From Actinomycetales bacterium (GTDB lineage Bacteria > Actinomycetota > Actinomycetes > Actinomycetales > Dermatophilaceae): a DNA stretch of 51,614 bases. The DNA lies in contig JADJVI010000025.1 of assembly GCA_016710645.1 (NCBI GenBank), positions 1-51,614 on the forward strand. The letters are read 5' to 3'. Shown here piece by piece: positions 50,415 through 51,614 of the stretch (within the stretch, counting starts at the first letter, position 1; every line of letters begins with the position of its first letter). Under the pieces are notes generated by a model, which made no database searches, was not told the DNA's origin, and saw only the letters and a list, made by a program, of their open reading frames with translations. The position numbers were made by a program, and so were the translations under genes.

Positions 50415-51614
50415 CTATTCGGCCTTCCCAGCGCCTGCGCCCGAGGTGCCCTCGGGGAACAGACCGACCGGCATACCCTTGCCGTCCCAGTTGAGCAGGT
50501 TGACCCGACCCTTCTTGGAGCCGCCCGACACGAGCGAGTCGGCGGTCTGGCGCTCCTTGAGCATCCGGAAGTTCTCCACTGCGACCGGAGTGAGCGCTCC
50601 GGAGCCTTCACCGACCGGACCGCTGCCACTCCTGCCACCCATCCCCGGGCCGCCGTCGACGTCGAGCGCGCAGTCGGTTGCGAGCTCCTCCAAGGCATGC
50701 GCCTGCTCGGCGTGGGCGGGCGGGATGACATAGCGGTCGGCGTATTTCGCGATTGCCAGCAGCCGGAACATCTCGTAGAGGTCTTCCTCGCTCATGCCGA
50801 CCGCCTCGGCGATGGCCGGACCGGGCTCGTGACCGAGGGTGCGCTCACGCATGTAGGACCGCATCGCGGCCAGCTTGCGCAGCACCCCCTCGACCGGGGC
50901 GACATCGCCGGCGGTGAAGAGATTGGCGAGGTATTCGACGGGGATCCGTAGCGCCTCGATCGCCGCGAAGAGGTTGCCGGCGTCCTCGGCGTCGTGCCCG
51001 GTGTCGCGGATGACGTCGACGACCGGGGACAGCGGCGGGATGTACCAGACCATCGGCATGGTCCGGTATTCCGGATGCAGCGGCAGGGCCACCTGGTAGG
51101 TGTTGATGAGCTTCCACACCGGGGAGCGCTGCGCCGCACGGATCCAGTCCTGCGGTATGCCGGCCGCCCGAGCCGCCTTGCGCACCTCCGGGTCGGCAGG
51201 GTCGAGGAAGCAGGCGCGTTGCGCGGCATACAGGTCGGTGTCGTTCTCGACCGAGGCGGCCGCCAGGACCTGGTCGGCGTCATAGAGCACCAGCCCGATG
51301 TAACGCAGCCGACCGACGCACGTCTCCGAGCACACCGTCGGCAAGCCGACCTCGATGCGTGGGTAACAGAAGGTGCACTTCTCGGCCTTGCCGGTCTTGT
51401 GGTTGAAGTAGACCTTCTTGTAGGGGCAGCCGGAGATGCACATCCGCCAGCCGCGGCAACGATCCTGGTCGACCAGGACGATGCCGTCCTCGGAGCGTTT
51501 GTAGATCGCGCCGGACGGGCAGGACGCCGCACACGACGGGTTGAGGCAGTGCTCGCAAATGCGCGGCAGGTAGAACATGAAGGTCTGTTCGAACTCGAAC
51601 TTCACCTTGTCCTC
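50415..51614 (-). CDS. narH: Respiratory nitrate reductase beta subunit (5' end outside window)
   Basis: Iron-sulfur electron-transfer subunit linking NarI to NarG. The visible 399 residues contain CEHCLNPSCAASCPSG, CRGWRMCISGCPYKK (the Trp replaces a Cys, as in the 3Fe-4S cluster of NarH), and KCTFCYPRIEVGLPTVCSETC. The C-terminal part contains LPLHPEYRTMPMVWYIPPLS. The frame runs through the right window edge, so the N-terminal cluster and all of narG are missing here. A Gly/Ser-rich stretch near the C-terminus (GGPGMGGRSGSGPVGEGSG) is an addition. Confidence 0.96.
   Translation of the reverse strand, partial: EDKVKFEFEQTFMFYLPRICEHCLNPSCAASCPSGAIYKRSEDGIVLVDQDRCRGWRMCISGCPYKKVYFNHKTGKAEKCTFCYPRIEVGLPTVCSETCVGRLRYIGLVLYDADQVLAAASVENDTDLYAAQRACFLDPADPEVRKAARAAGIPQDWIRAAQRSPVWKLINTYQVALPLHPEYRTMPMVWYIPPLSPVVDVIRDTGHDAEDAGNLFAAIEALRIPVEYLANLFTAGDVAPVEGVLRKLAAMRSYMRERTLGHEPGPAIAEAVGMSEEDLYEMFRLLAIAKYADRYVIPPAHAEQAHALEELATDCALDVDGGPGMGGRSGSGPVGEGSGALTPVAVENFRMLKERQTADSLVSGGSKKGRVNLLNWDGKGMPVGLFPEGTSGAGAGKAE

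Overview
The window is about 51.6 kb of high-GC DNA (roughly 69% G+C by eye) that reads as an actinobacterial chromosome, most likely a member of the Micrococcales such as Intrasporangiaceae. That placement is inferred from gene content, not a search. The supporting signs are a nuo operon followed by a prenyl diphosphate synthase for menaquinone, KorAB, a GAF-ANTAR regulator beside a SigF-type sigma factor, a 13E12/DUF222 HNH gene, the actinobacterial fru-pts layout, narHJI, and several probable leaderless genes with a TANNNT box 6-7 nt before the start codon.

Layout. 1-7319 (+): end of the nuo operon (nuoI tail, J, K, L, M, N) and a polyprenyl diphosphate synthase. 7348-11911 (-): korA-korB-rarD coupled by overlapping start and stop codons, followed by a YefM/YoeB toxin-antitoxin pair. 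12005-13243 (-): an alpha-methylacyl-CoA racemase-type CoA transferase family III protein. 13462-21552 (+): one giant secreted Rhs/YD-repeat protein with seven Ig-like N-terminal repeats and a C-terminal array of 29-residue helical repeats. 21625-23352: two PIN-domain toxin-antitoxin pairs, divergent. 23334-27067 (-): a probable operon of an interrupted small secreted peptide gene, a lipoprotein, an adaptor, an ABC ATPase and a MacB-like permease, part of it in low-GC DNA. 27380-33474 (-): fruR, fruK, fruA, ptsH, ptsI. 33733-34926 (+): an orphan trio resembling complex I subunits B, C and I. 34976-39155 (+): htpX, pepN and an unknown gene. 39184-40405: yajQ, tRNA-Tyr and a small membrane protein. 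40699-42452: sigma factor and GAF-ANTAR protein. 42502-45038 (-): family 3 glycosidase and a winged-helix-like protein. 45186-47872 (+): HNH endonuclease and HAD hydrolase. 47876-51614 (-): narH (cut by the window edge), narJ, narI, mobA and a DUF6457-like gene.

Metabolically the window joins respiration (complex I feeding menaquinone, nitrate reductase accepting from it, molybdenum cofactor genes in the nar operon), a ferredoxin-linked 2-oxoacid oxidoreductase, and fructose uptake by the PTS.

The strongest unexplained signal is the octamer GTATGCCG. I count about 83 copies on the two strands, against about two expected from composition. It lies on both strands, in every reading frame (even where it imposes ATA isoleucine codons), in inverted pairs, and inside or beside transcription terminators. 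This behaviour resembles the DNA uptake sequences of Neisseria and Pasteurellaceae. The second strongest is a small secreted Tyr/Cys-rich peptide gene with an in-frame TGA just after its signal peptide, leading the ABC export/resistance-type operon.
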